Source: Obelidium mucronatum (Eukaryota; Chytridiomycota; Chytridiomycetes; Chytridiales; Chytriomycetaceae). Taken from it: a stretch of 64,000 nt of DNA. Shown piece by piece: positions 35,541 to 47,696 of this stretch. Within the stretch, counting starts at the first letter, position 1. Each line of letters begins with the position of its first letter. The notes beneath the pieces are model-generated. The model had not been told where the DNA came from and ran no database searches. It worked only from the letters and a program-made list of their open reading frames with translations. Position numbers and translations under genes: made by a program. The stretch spans positions 1 to 64,000 of the forward strand of contig JAIVFH010000119.1 in NCBI GenBank assembly GCA_025765595.1. Reading direction: 5' to 3'.

Positions 35541-38103
35541 ATGTTCTCACGCCACACTTCCAACACACTTCTCGCGGCACGGAAGCCTTTCTCACCAGCA
35601 CATCCCTCCATATGGACGCACTTTGCTTCTCTCGCGTAATAATGAAGATGAAAGTCACACTACTGCAGGCTCTGACTATCCCTTTGTTTATTGCAATCAT
35701 CCTAGAACCACCGCAGCAGCAACTAAGCCGCTCTTTGACAAAATCCTGATTGCAAATCGAGGAGAAATCGCGCTGAGAGTAATGCGAACTGCTAAACGCC
35801 TCGGCGTTAAAACAGTGGCCGTGTTTTCTGAAGCTGATCGGGATGCCCTCTTTGTCAAAACAGTTGAGCAATTCAATCTGGAAACCGGTGGCACTGAAAT
35901 ATTCCCTTCTAATTTGATTTTTTTTTATTTTCAACTTCAAGGCTGATGAAGCGTACTTGATTGGCCCCGCAGCATCCGCAGATAGTTACTTGCGGATGGA
36001 CAAAATTCTGGACGTTGCCAAGAGATCGAATGCGCAAGCGATTCATCCCGGATACGGGTTCCTTTCAGAGAATTCTTCATTTGCGGATGCTGTTGAAAAA
36101 GCGGGTCTGACGTTTATTGGGCCCCCTTCGCAGGCGATTATTGATATGGGATCCAAGAGGTAGGTTCTTAAAAACTTTTTTGGCATTTTCATCATACGTC
36201 TGAGAGCTAATTTATTATTTTTTTATTTTTTTTTTGGCAGTGCTTCCAAAGAAATCATGATAAACGCTGGAGTCCCAGTCGTTCCAGGATACCACGGAGA
36301 AAACCAAGAACCCGCCTTCTTAAAATCAGAAGCCGATAAAATGGGGTACCCCGTCCTCATTAAAGCAGTCAAAGGTGGCGGCGGGAAGGGTATGAGAATT
36401 GTTGAAAAGCAGGAAGATTTTTACGAAATGTTGGAGTCGTCGCGCCGAGAGGCCATTAAATCTTTGGAGACGATGCGGTCCTTGTTGAAAAGTATATTGT
36501 TCGGCCACGTCACGTGGAGGTTCAAGTGTTTGCTGATAAACTTGGGAATGCTGTTTACTTGTTTGAGAGGGATTGCTCGGTTCAAAGACGGCACCAAAAA
36601 GTCTTGGAAGAGGCGCCTGCAGTTGAGTAACATTTTTTTTTGTAGGCTATTCAAATACTTATCTTCATTCCAGCCTGGACTATCACCCGAACTCAGGGCC
36701 TCTCTTGGAGCGAAAGCTGTCGCGGCAGCAAAAGCAGTAAACTATAGTTGGAGCTGGAACAGTGGAATTTATATTCGACACAGACACCTCTCAATTCTAT
36801 TTCATGGAAATGAACACTCGATTACAAGTAGAACACCCCATCACGGAAATGATTACAAACACGGATTTAGTAGAATGGCAGTTGCAAGTGGCGTCTGGGA
36901 ATCCAGTGCCAAAGCTTCAAAAAGACTTGGCGATCGATGGTTGGTCCTTTGAAGCAAGAATTTATGCCGAAAGTCCTGACAAGTGAGTGACTGTTTTATT
37001 TTTTTTCGGATAGGAGTATTTAATATATTTAATTATTTTTAGCAACTTTCATGCCTGACACTGGCCCACTTCGTCACCTCTCGTTCCCCGCCGCATCATG
37101 ATGTAGTTCGAATTGAAACTGGAGTTCAACAAGGAGACGTAGTCAGCGTCCATTACGATCCCATGATTTCAAAACTCGTTGTGAAGGGAAGCGATCGAAC
37201 TGAAGCCCTCCGTGTGTTGAGAAAGGCGCTTGGCGAATTTGAAGTCGTTGGGCTAAACACGAATATTGAATTCTTGAAACGGCTAGCTTCTCATCCAGGA
37301 GTTCATTTCAGGAGATGTCGAAACTGGTTTCATCAAGGTAATTTTTCATCTTTCCACACAAAACAAGTCGGCCGACTCACTGTTTACGTTTCACAGAAAC
37401 ACTACAACGATTTGTTCCCGCCGAAACCGGCAACCCCACCAACAACTCTTGCTCATGCGGCCTTGTCGCTTTATTCATCCCTCCTTCCTGGGGCATCTTT
37501 TGAAAGCACAGACCCTTGGTCACTTGCGCCAGTCTCTGGCTTCCGTATGAACGGTTCCCAAGGGTCCACAAAAACCTTCACCTTTGTCCAAGACAAAACA
37601 AAAGAAACCAAAGTACTTGTCAGTACCACTCGAGACGGCCAAGGAAGCTACAACATTCTCGTAACAGATCCAGAAGGCAAAAGCACTGCATTCGAATCAG
37701 TGCGGGTTTTGGACTACAGAAAAGACGACGGAGGGTATATCGTGGCTGATATCGGAGATCAGAGGGTAAAGGGGCGCGTTGTGAAAGAGGGAGTGGACAA
37801 GGTCCATGTTTTCAGTCATGGTTTGAAAACAACGGTGTATTTGGCGGCTGATCCTGCGGTTGTAGCTCAGGTGCACATGCTGCTGTTGGTTCTGTAAAGA
37901 CACCTATGCCATGTAAAATTTCGTCTGTTTCTGTGAAGGCTGGGGATAAAGTGGTGAAAGGACAGAACTTGATTGTACTGGAAGCAATGAAAATGGAGCA
38001 TGTCATCAAATCTCCCAAGGATGGTGTTATCAAGCGTGTTCATTACTCTTTGGGTGAAATTGTTGGGGAAGGAAAGGTGTTGGTCACTTTTGAAGACGAA
38101 TAA
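35541..38103 (+). CDS. Methylcrotonoyl-CoA carboxylase alpha (biotin) subunit, several frame breaks
   Basis: Exons 35541..35635, 35706..35862, 35942..36159, 36241..36621, 36674..~36984 and on to 38103. The N-terminus ([15 protein letters not shown]) is a mitochondrial presequence. Biotin carboxylase landmarks: [28 protein letters not shown], the ATP-grasp loop [28 protein letters not shown]; the C-terminal biotinyl domain has EAMKMEHV (about 37980-38003) with the modified Lys. The enzyme carboxylates 3-methylcrotonyl-CoA in leucine breakdown with a beta subunit that is not in this window. Six indels break the frame: a missing T at 36463-36465, an extra A at 36745, an extra base at 37050, an extra C in 37086-37089, an extra T in 37305-37307 and a missing base near 37869. 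Each correction restores family sequence and no catalytic motif is lost. Two introns use the donor GTTGAG. Confidence 0.88.
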
Positions 38104-38449
38104 ATTGATGCCGAGTTATTATCTTCGATTGGCGTCTGTTTTCATTAGCAATTTAAGTTCGATCTAATTGCCCAATAAGAATGCTGCCTGAAGTCCGAGC
38201 TTGCTTCGGTTAACAGTTTGTTTTATAACCTTATGATTAACCCTGAGGTACAGACATCAAACTAACTTACATTGAGAGATAAACAAAACTATAAATACAA
38301 TATCTTTTATTTTATTTTTTGTCCATTCAAATTGGTCCAATTGAAAAGTTCGATCTACTATCCAATACCAGATCCAAATGCATCAATTTCGAATTATTAT
38401 TACAGTTTATTTTCTGAATCTCCCATAGATAGCTTAACTCTTCTGTAAA
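38104..38449. other. Convergent intergenic region, no gene seen
   Basis: About 346 bases between the 3' ends of the carboxylase and OPT transporter genes. AT-rich; must hold both polyadenylation regions. Nothing else recognised. Confidence 0.6.
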
Positions 38450-40925
38450 TTACACACAAGACTTTCCAGTGGCGGTGACGTTTTCTCCCAAGTTGAGATA
38501 ATACTCACAGTTCCAGTCCTCGTAATCAGCGCCTGGGTAGCAGTAGTAATCCAAAGGAACATTGTCGGTGTTTGGACTCAAAGCCCAGTAGCTTGTGTAA
38601 CCGATTCCACCAACAGCCAACATGGAAATGATCAAGGAAACAATACCAGCAGCGGCATCAAACGCGGCTCCCATGACATACAAGTACTTTTGGAAGAACT
38701 CCTTGTTCTTGTTGAACAAGTACACTTGTGCAAATACGTTGCAAAGAACTGGCATGACAATGTAGACTTGCGCCGTTTGTGGCCCAGCAAATTGGAAGAA
38801 GATGGCAAAGTTGATCATTGACCAGTACTTGCTCTTGACAACGTACTTGTTGGCAAAGAATGGAAGTAGTGGGCAAGCTGCTCCAATCAAGAAACACCAC
38901 AAGAGGTTTTCGTAAATGGATCCAATACCAAAGAATCTTTGTGGTCCAATAGCTCCCCAAATACCACCAGCGTTGTAGAAGACTTGGTACAAGTTGAAAC
39001 CCCAACCAGTGGAACCAAGGAGATCTCCTGTGGAGAACATCATGTACCATGCAGCAGCGGTGGCAACAACAGCGTTGATGAAAGTACCAATAAACTGAGC
39101 CCCAACCAACGCGTATGGTGGAATATGGAGATATTGACCCAACTTCAAGTCAGAAGACAACGAGAAGGCTTGAATCAAGTTATTGGTACCCCAAGACTTG
39201 AACGCCATCACAGCAACGGTTTGACCAGGAATAGTCAAACCAATAACGAACTGAGAAACAACGTTCAAGTACATTCCAACACCGGTAATAGCTTGGATAG
39301 ATCCATAAGGAATCACAAACAACGACACCAAGAACACGTTGAAGAAGATTCCCCACCATGGCATTCCGAATGGAGTGAAAATGGAAACAAGGAGAGCTCC
39401 GGCAATACAAACAAGCATAAAGATCAAGAAGAACCAGTCTGGAATGTCAGGGTAGGCTTCCATCATCTTGACGTGCTTGTCCAAACTGTCAACTTCATCA
39501 CGGGCTTGCTTGAAGGCGTTCATGGCCTGGCGGTAAATGTCCTTTCCAGTACCAGAGAACCACATGCATGAGAGCTGCAGTTACGGTAAGGAAAGAAGAC
39601 GCGTAACAGAGGGCAAAGTTTGAACTAAGATGAATAGGCGCAACGTTGTTGTAGGCAGTGATGTTAATGTTATAGTTTTGGGTCTTGTCGTAAAAGTAAC
39701 GTGGCGAAACACGGGAACCAAGAGCCTTGGTGCTGTTTGGGTTTCCAACAAACAAGACTGGGGTGTTGGTGATTGGGTTCAAGTCACTGTAAGAGTAGTA
39801 ATCCAAACGGAAGATCTTGTTGAGTCCAAACATATCGGTGCTGTACAAGAGAGGAGTCGCGATCCAGAGGAAAGTGATGTTTCCCAAAGCGTTCATCAAG
39901 TTGGCGTATAATGGTTGGGCAAAGTTGAGGGATCCAATGTTGGTCCAGTCAAAGGTAAGACCAAACAGACCAGAACCGTTGGTAACCGAAGCGGCGATCG
40001 CGTTGAATTCAGTCATGACTCCTGGCTTTCCACTTCCACGGCCAGAAAACACACAGGCAATAGCAATGGCTTGCAATGCCGGAGCAAACATTTGAGGAAT
40101 CCATTGGTAGACAAACAGACCAATAAAGGCAACCCAGAAAAACTTGCTTCTGGTCCAGGTGTATTTTTCGTTGGCAATTTCACCAGTGTTTGCGTTGTGG
40201 AAAGATGAGAAGATGGCAATGGTGGTGATGTTACCGGGCCACCACATAGCGGTCGGTCGGACAAGGAATCGACGGGTCAAACCAGCAAAACCATAACCAA
40301 GGAACTGGGTGACAAGCACGAAAGAAAAGGCTTGCAGGTACGTGATATCAGTGTTGGCCATGAGAGTAGGGTGCATCTGAACGACAATGTTGTCGATACC
40401 ATATGGTTGGCCAGAGCAAGCAGCCATAATGACTGTATGTTTGTTTTTAGTTTTAGCAGGGAAAATACTCTTATAGCAAGCAGAAACGTACAAATAAGAA
40501 CGTGCTCCTTCATCGAAAAAGGTCCTGGGTTGAAGAAACCACTTGGAAGGACCTTGGCGAAGAAGATACCGATGGGGTAGGAAATGATTGTGGCGGCAAC
40601 AGCTGGGATCGCAAATGGAGCCGAACGGAAAGACAGACAGGTGTTGGCGAAAGAGAGAACGATGCAGAAACAGACTCCGATGAATACAGAACGGAAAGTC
40701 CATGCAGGAGTGCTTGGGTCATCGGTTTGTGGCACAATGAATTCACTGCCGAATTATCCAAATGAGTTCCCCAAGCTTTCACAGATTCACTCAAAGCTCT
40801 TACATGTGTTCCTCAATGTCCTTGATGATTTCCAACTCAACATCATCGGCATATTCCGGGTGACTTTCAATGAAGTCGTTGATCTTCTTTTCGTCAGCTT
40901 TGGCGATTTCCTCGACTGTTGTCAT
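38450..40925 (-). CDS. OPT-family oligopeptide transporter
   Basis: Exons 40925..40804, 40745..40492, 40432..38450. The start MTTVEEIAKADEKK and a short acidic cytosolic tail precede the conserved VPQTDDPSTPAWTFRSVFIG entry to the first helix. Helices then continue in pairs with OPT landmarks FFNPGPFSMKEH, SGQPYGIDNI, RPTAMWWPGN, MTEFNAIAASVTNGSGLFGL, YLHIPPYALVGAQ and GPQRFFG. About 14-16 membrane segments. OPT proteins import small peptides (or metal chelates) with protons across the plasma membrane or vacuole. The only frame break is at about 39547-39550, where removing one base changes L-W-Y-W-K-G into L-W-Y-G-K-D-I-Y-R, the normal junction before the large loop. The C-terminus ends in a Cys (GKSCV). 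Confidence 0.92.
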
Positions 40926-42020
40926 TGAAGTGAATGATGATGTTCTTTAACAAAGAGAGGAATCGTCTCCTTTTAAAGATCGGCTGGTGGCTCAAGGGAG
41001 ATGGCTCAAATTTTCATGGGCTTACAATTTGCAACGAGAATTTTCCCAAAAAGGTTCACTTCCGACACAAGAGTGAGTGACAGAATCAGTGACAGAATGC
41101 AACGGCTGCACGAAATAGAGACTAACAGGATATAATTTGGGTTGTGAAGTAGTTAAACAGGAAAGATCTATATGCAGGCTGGGCTCTGTGGAAACTAAGA
41201 CAGTGCTGTGGCGTGAACAAGGCGGCGCCACCCAAACAGGTGCAAAACCAGAATCAATTCTAAATTGGATTTTTCTCAAATCACATCGAAACAGGATCTT
41301 CGAAGCAGGGACTGGTAATAATATTCCCCGCTTGTTGGTTGATATCTGTTTGACGATTACTCGAGGGATCGACTGCCTCTCTTTGAAGCTTCACTCAAGT
41401 GCTCTGAAGTGCTAAAACGCCACATAGTTTTGCTCTAAGGTATAAATCCATCCATAGTTTATGAACCTTCCGAGGATCTCAGGAGTCATTATATCCATGG
41501 ACCATTCTCTCCTTTGAATGTCTACAACCACAACAATTCAACGCCAGCTGATAAGTCTTTTTTACATTACGAACGCAAAAAGGATCCACTCCTTAAATGA
41601 TATCTTATATATAATATTCCTTCCTTCCTTCAAGGCTCTTGTGCTCTCAGTCTCTATTTCGGCCTTGCCACAAGTTGCTAGCCTATTGTAAGAAGTATTC
41701 CTACAATTTTGGAATAAATACTAATCGCAGAATTTAAAACTACATAAATATGCTTAATGTACTTAACGCTCTTTTTTGAGTTCGTTTTTCGAAAGGTTTC
41801 GACTTGCAACGACTGTTGGTTGCAGTCGTTTAAAAAAAAAACGAGGTTCAAACAAGACAAGACACACACCCGCCTCATCCCAACACATGTACCTCATCTT
41901 TCCCATCTATATCGTACTTTCGATACTGCCATTCACTTGGCAGTGGTTTGGAATTCAAGGAAGCGGCAAAAAGGTGACCTGTCAACTTGATCTTCCTGAG
42001 AACTGAACCACTTCCCTATT
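40926..42020. other. Intergenic region of about 1.1 kb, no gene seen
   Basis: Upstream of the OPT gene and of DUF2235 copy 2, so a divergent promoter region. Small open frames on both strands (for example 41137-41415) show no family resemblance. Pyrimidine-rich patches (41610-41650) and A-rich runs are present. Confidence 0.5.
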
Positions 42021-42025
42021 TCCAA

Positions 42026-43457
42026 TGCCCAGCTTCAAACCAATAAGGACCTCATTCTTGTAAGCCATTTGAGACATTTGTGATATCTCCATTTAACAGG
42101 CATGTTAGAACTCAATCCCAACTGATGTTGACGTTTCATTTTCGTCTGGGCGCAAACTGATTGTGTAAGTAACGACGCAGTACCCGATGTTCCATCTATT
42201 TTAGAACTAAATCGATTCTTTAATCAGCTGCATTGATGGAACTTGGCAGTACCCAGGCTCTGGTTTTGATTCTGTCTCGCAGGGAGGAGTTGAAGAAAAC
42301 ACCGCCATGGTCGCTTCCAACATTGTAAAGATGGCCTATTTACTCGGCAACGGGCAGAATCAACATGAATTGGATCAGGACTCTTTGACCCAGAAGGTTT
42401 ACTACCACTCTGGAGTTGCGACTGGGGTCAACAATAAGGAGGAGTCTGAGGCAGAAGGTATCAGTCCATACCGTCTGCTTATTTACAAAGGGAGTTGAAC
42501 TAACCAAATGGATTTGTTCAGCAAACTTTGGAAACATTCAAGACCATTTATTGGATGCCTATGCATGGCTTGCTAAAGAATACAAAGCAGGTGATGAAAT
42601 CTATGCGTTCGGATTCAGTCGCGGGGCGACGATCGTTCGTTCCCTACTTTCGTTTATCCGTCACTCTGGATTAATTCACCACGATCGATTCAACAACCAA
42701 GAATCCCTCATGAAGTTGGTTGATGAGGCTTTGGCGCATTACAAAACCCGCGAAAACAACGATTACCTCCAATCAAAGCTTCAAGAATTCAGGAAAGCAG
42801 AACTGCCACCAAAAAACACACCTCAAATTCCTTGGTGTGTTTGATACTGTCGAGGCCTTGGATGTGCCAGAAGGGTACTCAAGTCTTATCCCAAGTTCGT
42901 ACTTGACCAATATCATGAGTCTTGCTGGAGATATCGAAGAAAATGACTACCACGATCTCCGCATTGGAGCACAGCTGCAATACGCTTATCATGCTATTTC
43001 TATTGACGAGAACCGCAAGTTCTTCCCACCCACAATGTTTGAAACCGTTGATCCATCTGCTATGCACCCTAATGCCACAAGAGAGCAAAAATGGTTCCGA
43101 GGATCCCATGCTGATATTGGTGGTGGTTGGTGGGAACATGGATTATCTGATGTCACCCTTGATTGGATGATTCAAAACGCCAGAAATGCTGGCTTGGAAG
43201 TACGTGACAAGGAAGCATTCTACAAGGCGTTTTCACCTTTCTTGCTGGGAATGGACCGTGAGTTTTACTTGAAGGGAGGGGAGAAAATTATCCATGATTA
43301 CTTTGCCAGCTATCCTGATGGCAATAGTCCAATGGGACTCAAGACACCGCGCGATTTGAAAAAGTATATGGACGCTACGAAGTTTTACAAGAGTGAGCTT
43401 CATGAATCAGCTCTTACGAATGAGCTTCCAGCTCCTTTAAACATCCAGCAGATTTGA
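42026..43457 (+). CDS. DUF2235 (Tle1-like) alpha/beta hydrolase, copy 2, one frameshift
   Basis: Core exons are 42113?..42164, 42228..42457 and 42522..43457; the first exon may begin at ATG 42026 but that junction is unclear. Splicing restores K-L-I-V-C-I-D-G-T-W and E-A-E-A-N-F-G-N-I, matching copy 1 at 2682-4297. The nucleophile elbow GFSRGAT is at about 42610-42630, and WFRGSHADIGGGWW at about 43091-43132. The frame breaks at the A6 run 42811-42816: dropping one A turns P-K-N-T-P-Q-I into P-K-T-H-L-K-F-L-G-V-F, as in copy 1. The protein lacks the Thr-rich insert and has a shorter C-terminus than copy 1. Copies are about 38 kb apart, same strand. The family includes bacterial Tle1 lipases; the fungal role is unknown. 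Confidence 0.82.
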
Positions 43458-43596
43458 ACTCAATATTAAAACTTAAAGGGAATAAAGACAATAAAGAGAC
43501 AATGTATTCTGACTCAAACATTTAGCCAATCACACAGCCAGCTTCACACATAAAGATCCAAGATCCATCCCACGAACTGATGATATACTAAGTGAT

Positions 43597-44380
43597 TTAG
43601 TATCCGAAGGCAGCCAACTTGGCGTTGACAGCATCAACATCCTTGGAAACCTTGGTAGCCGCCTGAGTACGGAGCTTGTTGAGGGCCTTCTTTCTAGCGT
43701 AGAAGACCTGGTTCTTAGCCTTTCTCTTCTCCTCCAATCTCTCCACAACTCCCTGGTATTTCCATCCCATTTCTGAGGAGATACGCTTGACGGTACAGTA
43801 CTTGCGTCCTGGCTTAAGACGGAGAACACGGAGAGCAGCTGGGACAACAACACGCTTGAGCTTGTCGTATGGTGGTGGGACTCCTTCAAAGACCTTAAGA
43901 CGCTCGAGGGCGGCAGCTCCACGGGCAGTCTTGTGTGGGATCATTCCTCTGATGGTGCGGTAGAAGATTCTGGATGGGGCACGGAAGTGGAATGGTCCAC
44001 GGGCTGGGTTGATGACACATCTCTTACGGAGGTAAGCCAAGTACTTGACTGCAATTATATTTTGCAATTAGAGGATTCATTATGTTGGTATGTATCTTGA
44101 AAATGACACTCACGCTTGTTTCTGTAGAAAGATCCAGAGACGTTGAGGTCTTCGCAACGAACGACAGTGACCTTTTGTCCGTTGAGGAGGTGCTTGGCGA
44201 CGATGGAAGTAAGACGACCGATCAAGTGGCCCTTTCCGTCAATAACGATTTCCTAAGGAGAACGGAGTGGTCAGCTGTCAGTCCAATCTCACAAATAGAA
44301 TCCGATCCCGATTTCATGTAAACGAAACTCCGATTGAATATAGTTGCGACAGTATGAATATGTACCTTCTGGTAAGTCAT
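43597..44380 (-). CDS. RPL16: Ribosomal protein uL13 (L13a / yeast L16)
   Basis: Three exons: 44380..44366 (M-T-Y-Q-K), 44252..44114 and 44048..43597, all in phase. Sequence landmarks are [54 protein letters not shown] and [14 protein letters not shown]. The product is a large-subunit cytosolic ribosomal protein. The tiny 15-nt first coding exon followed by an intron right after the start is typical of fungal ribosomal protein genes, where the intron often helps regulation. Codon choice is strongly biased (ctt/ggt/gtc style), as expected of a highly expressed gene. No frame breaks. Confidence 0.95.
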
Positions 44381-45006
44381 CTCTGTGGGAAAAGATGTTG
44401 AGTTAGTCTCTGATTCATTGGTGAATTCTATCAGATAGATTCGAAGTCCCGTTCCAGCCGCAGTATACGCTCCAGCATAAACCAATCCACTATTGCATAA
44501 TATTCGTTTCCTGCGTTCATCGCATTCGCATCCAGGCACAGGGATGGCATTGCGTTAAGGAAGGCACAGCGCACCACTAGCCCATCCAGCCATCCTTTGC
44601 CCCTTCAGATCCATCCAATCACAGAGTATTCGCACGTTGATGGTCTGCTGGCTGTTTGCTGTTGATGGCTGCGGCGGATCGAGTTGGGATGGCAAGTGGG
44701 CGAGGACATGGCGCTACATACGAGTTGGCGAGAAAAATCTGAACCAAAACACCCACACAGAATACAGAGAATACTGCGAGCAGAACTGACGAGTTCTGGC
44801 ACGGAACTCATTGGATTTAATATCATCTATGGCGCTCTACTCTATTTGGCATCAGCAACACACTGAGTACTTCGCACTATAAAAGAGATGTTGTATTCTT
44901 TGCTCTATAAAATCATAAACACACACCAAAATCAAATCCAAAAAGGCAAATGGGGTAAATTGAAATTTAAAAAAAGGGCCTTCTAAGGGGCGGGCCACTG
45001 ACACGA
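44381..45006. other. Intergenic, uL13 promoter side, no gene seen
   Basis: About 620 bases between the uL13 start and the 3' end of the SH3 protein gene. Contains the ribosomal protein promoter. No reading frame with family resemblance or RNA gene was seen. Confidence 0.55.
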
Positions 45007-47696
45007 TTACTTGCGTTCCCATCTGTCTCTAAGTTCGGCAACACCAACTTGCTCCGTCTTGCTAATGTACACGGTCTCAGATTCAACCACAACAATACTT
45101 GTGCTTCGTTCTGGGATTTGGTGGGGATACAACTGTTCTGTTGATGCAGTGCTTCCACCGGATCCGCGCTTCTTCTTGATCATGAAAGTCGCTTCACCAT
45201 TTTCATTGTGGGCGACTGATTGAGAAGCACCCAGCTTTTGACGCGTAAGAACCGTGACCGGGAACATTCCACGTTTGTGGCGCTTAGATACTGAAAATCG
45301 GCAATGTCTATCAGTCAGTGGAACAAAATAAGTATGACGTTTTTTCACTCACCAATCTGTCCACGAGCCCATCCGTCTTCAAAAGTACGTTCGATTCCGA
45401 CAATGTCACCAACTTCCAAAGTCAATTCATCGGATCTCACTCCATGGAATCCTCTGACGACAACATGTGTGTTGGTCGGAGGTGGGACATACGCACTTAA
45501 GTTGGGAACATCGACATTGACAAAGTATGGGTTGACGGCATCTTTCTTGGAGGAAGCCGTTGTAGCGGTCTTCTCAGTTGCGGCAAGCATAGCGACGGCA
45601 GCGGCAACTTCTCCAGAAATGAGAGTGCGACGCTTTTCTTCAGTCAAACCATCTCCTTCCAAAAACTCTTCCTCTCCATCTTCAGCAACATGGATATTGT
45701 TGGTGGCAACAACAGTGGTTCCAGCAGCGGAATCAGATGATTGAACCGCGTATGCGTTTAATGCTGCGAGTTCAGCCAAGTTTTCATCCGAGTTCTTGTC
45801 GGCAACAATTCGCTCAATTTTAAAGTGTTTCTTTGGCTTGGCAGCAGCTGGTTGCTGCTCGCTCTTTCAGCAGCAATCGCTGCAGCTCCAACCACAGCAG
45901 CTCCAGCAATCGCAGCTCCAGCAATGTTGCTTTCTTTTTCTTCGGATACAATCTTTTGCATCTTGAATTGTTTTTTTGCCTTGGTTTCAGTACCAGCGGC
46001 AGCTGCTGCAGCGGCACCAGCACCAGCGGCAGCATAACCGTAATTGTTTGAGGAGGCATCGATTTCTCTGGTTTCAGATCCTTCTCCAGCAGCGCTATAT
46101 CCACCACCGACGGCATATCCACCCAACGAAGCCGCCTGAGTTACTTCGGAATCCTTCTCATCCACAATTCGTTCAATCTTGAAATGCTTCTTTGACTTTG
46201 CGCCAGCTGCAGCTCCAGCAGCGGACGAATTTTCTTGGTCCTTGGAGGATGGACGCATAGGCTGCCGCACCAGCAACAGCGGCACCACCAAGAACCGCAG
46301 CAGCAAGACCACTGTCTTCTTTTTCATCCACAATTCTTTCGATCTTGAACTGCTTCTTTGGCTTAGTGGAAGCGGCAGCAGTAGCAGCAGCAGCTCCGCC
46401 TATATTTAATCAGAGAATGTTTAGACACAAAAATCAAGAGGATAAAGTGTGGACACAAACCAGCAGCGGCATAGCCATATGAGGAGTCATTCTGATTGCT
46501 AGTGGTAGTTGTAGTAGTTGTAGTGGTGAGCATGCGTCGACGTCTTTGTTCGTCTGTTTCATAGGCGGCGGCACCAGCAGCAAGTCCAGCACCAGCAGCC
46601 ACATACGCGCCATTATTTCCAGAAGAAATATCCTGCTCTCTAACGATATCGCCGTACTGTCCAGCAGAGTAGCCACCAATGGGGAGGTCTCGATTTTCCT
46701 CCCCCTTAGCTGCAGGAGGAGGAACAGTAATTCCAGTCATGGGTTGGTTAGCGTAAGGCGAGTGCTGGGGAAGCGATTCCTGTTCGGCTTCAGCGCGTTT
46801 ACGACGGTTGTGCCAGATGCATCCTGCAATACAGAAGCCAAGAAGGGCAAGCACTCCAAGTACGATAAGAATGATGGCTGGGGTTCCCAGAGCAGAGTCA
46901 TCGTTTCCACCTCCGATTGGAAGAGAGGTTGCACTGACTGATGACGAAACAGTGGTAGTTGGTCGCAGTGAATTGGTCTTAATCGTTCAGAGTTAATTTG
47001 GGCTTGTGAGTCTATCGACTGAAAACGAAAAAGACATACCACACTCGAAGCTCCACTGGCCGAGCCAGAAACAATTGTCCCATTCGAGTTTCCGTTACTT
47101 GAACCATTCGAGTTTCCTGTCAAACTTCCTCCGTTGGTGCCGTTTGAACCGTTTCCTCCACTCGAACCATTGCTTCCATTTCCACTTCCGCTTCCTGCAC
47201 CTGAGCCCGACCCAGAGCCTGACCCAGAGCCAGAACCAGAGCCTCCGCTTCCAGATGAACCTCCGCTTCCAGATGAGCCTGAGCCTGAGCCTGAGCCTGA
47301 CCCCGAACCACTTCCACCATTGCCACTGCCTCCAGACCCAGAGCCTCCTTGCCCAGAGCCTCCACTTCCTGACCCACTACCCGATCCTCCGCCCGAGCCT
47401 GAACCTCCCGAACCAGAACCCGAGCCTGAGCCCGTGCCTGACCCAGAGCCAGAGCCAGAGCTAGAGCCAGAACCAGACCCTGACCCTGACCCTCCAGACC
47501 CTCCTGATCCAGACCCTCCCGAGCCAGACCCTGAGCCATTTCCATCGCCAGGTCCATACACTGGAGGTGCTACATACACCGGTGGTTGATACGTTGGATC
47601 GTAAACTGCTGCCATGTCCAACGTTGTAGAAATTGGTTTGCTGCAATCTTCTCTTACTGTGAAAATTTTCACTGCTGATGGTGTTGGAGGTGTCAT
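45007..47696 (-). CDS. Fus1-like single-pass membrane protein with SH3 domain and four IERIV repeats
   Basis: Exons 47696..47040, 46977..46461, 46400..45353, 45290..45007. Order: short N-terminus with VREDCSKP, a Gly/Ser repeat of about 150 residues plus Asn/Gly tract (47,050-47,560), a single helix ([21 protein letters not shown], about 46830-46890) followed by HNRRKR, a cytosolic Ala/Gly-rich part with four repeats of K-x-F-K-I-E-R-I-V (near 46,330-46,360, 46,150-46,190, 45,935-45,975 and 45,790-45,830), and a C-terminal SH3 domain ([33 protein letters not shown]). This resembles fungal plasma-membrane adaptors such as Fus1, which bring SH3 partners to polarity sites; the repeats are not part of that family as I know it. 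Frame shifts are needed near 46245 and 45855 to keep all four repeats in one chain. No N-terminal signal peptide is visible; a first exon may be missing. Confidence 0.75.
47050..47560 (-). repeat. Gly/Ser codon minisatellite (ggctca/ggctct type)
   Basis: On the plus strand the unit is a degenerate 6-mer, gagcct/gagcca/gaccca, repeated for about 500 bases, encoding alternating Gly and Ser on the minus strand. It forms a flexible extracellular stalk and keeps an open frame throughout. All three minus frames and one plus frame are open here, so computed ORFs in other frames are shadows. Confidence 0.9.

Noticed and set aside
47050..47560. Long open frames of Pro/Glu and Leu/Glu repeats on both strands over the Gly/Ser minisatellite
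   Set aside because: These are shadows of the 6-bp repeat in other frames. Only the Gly/Ser frame joins a membrane helix and an SH3 domain.
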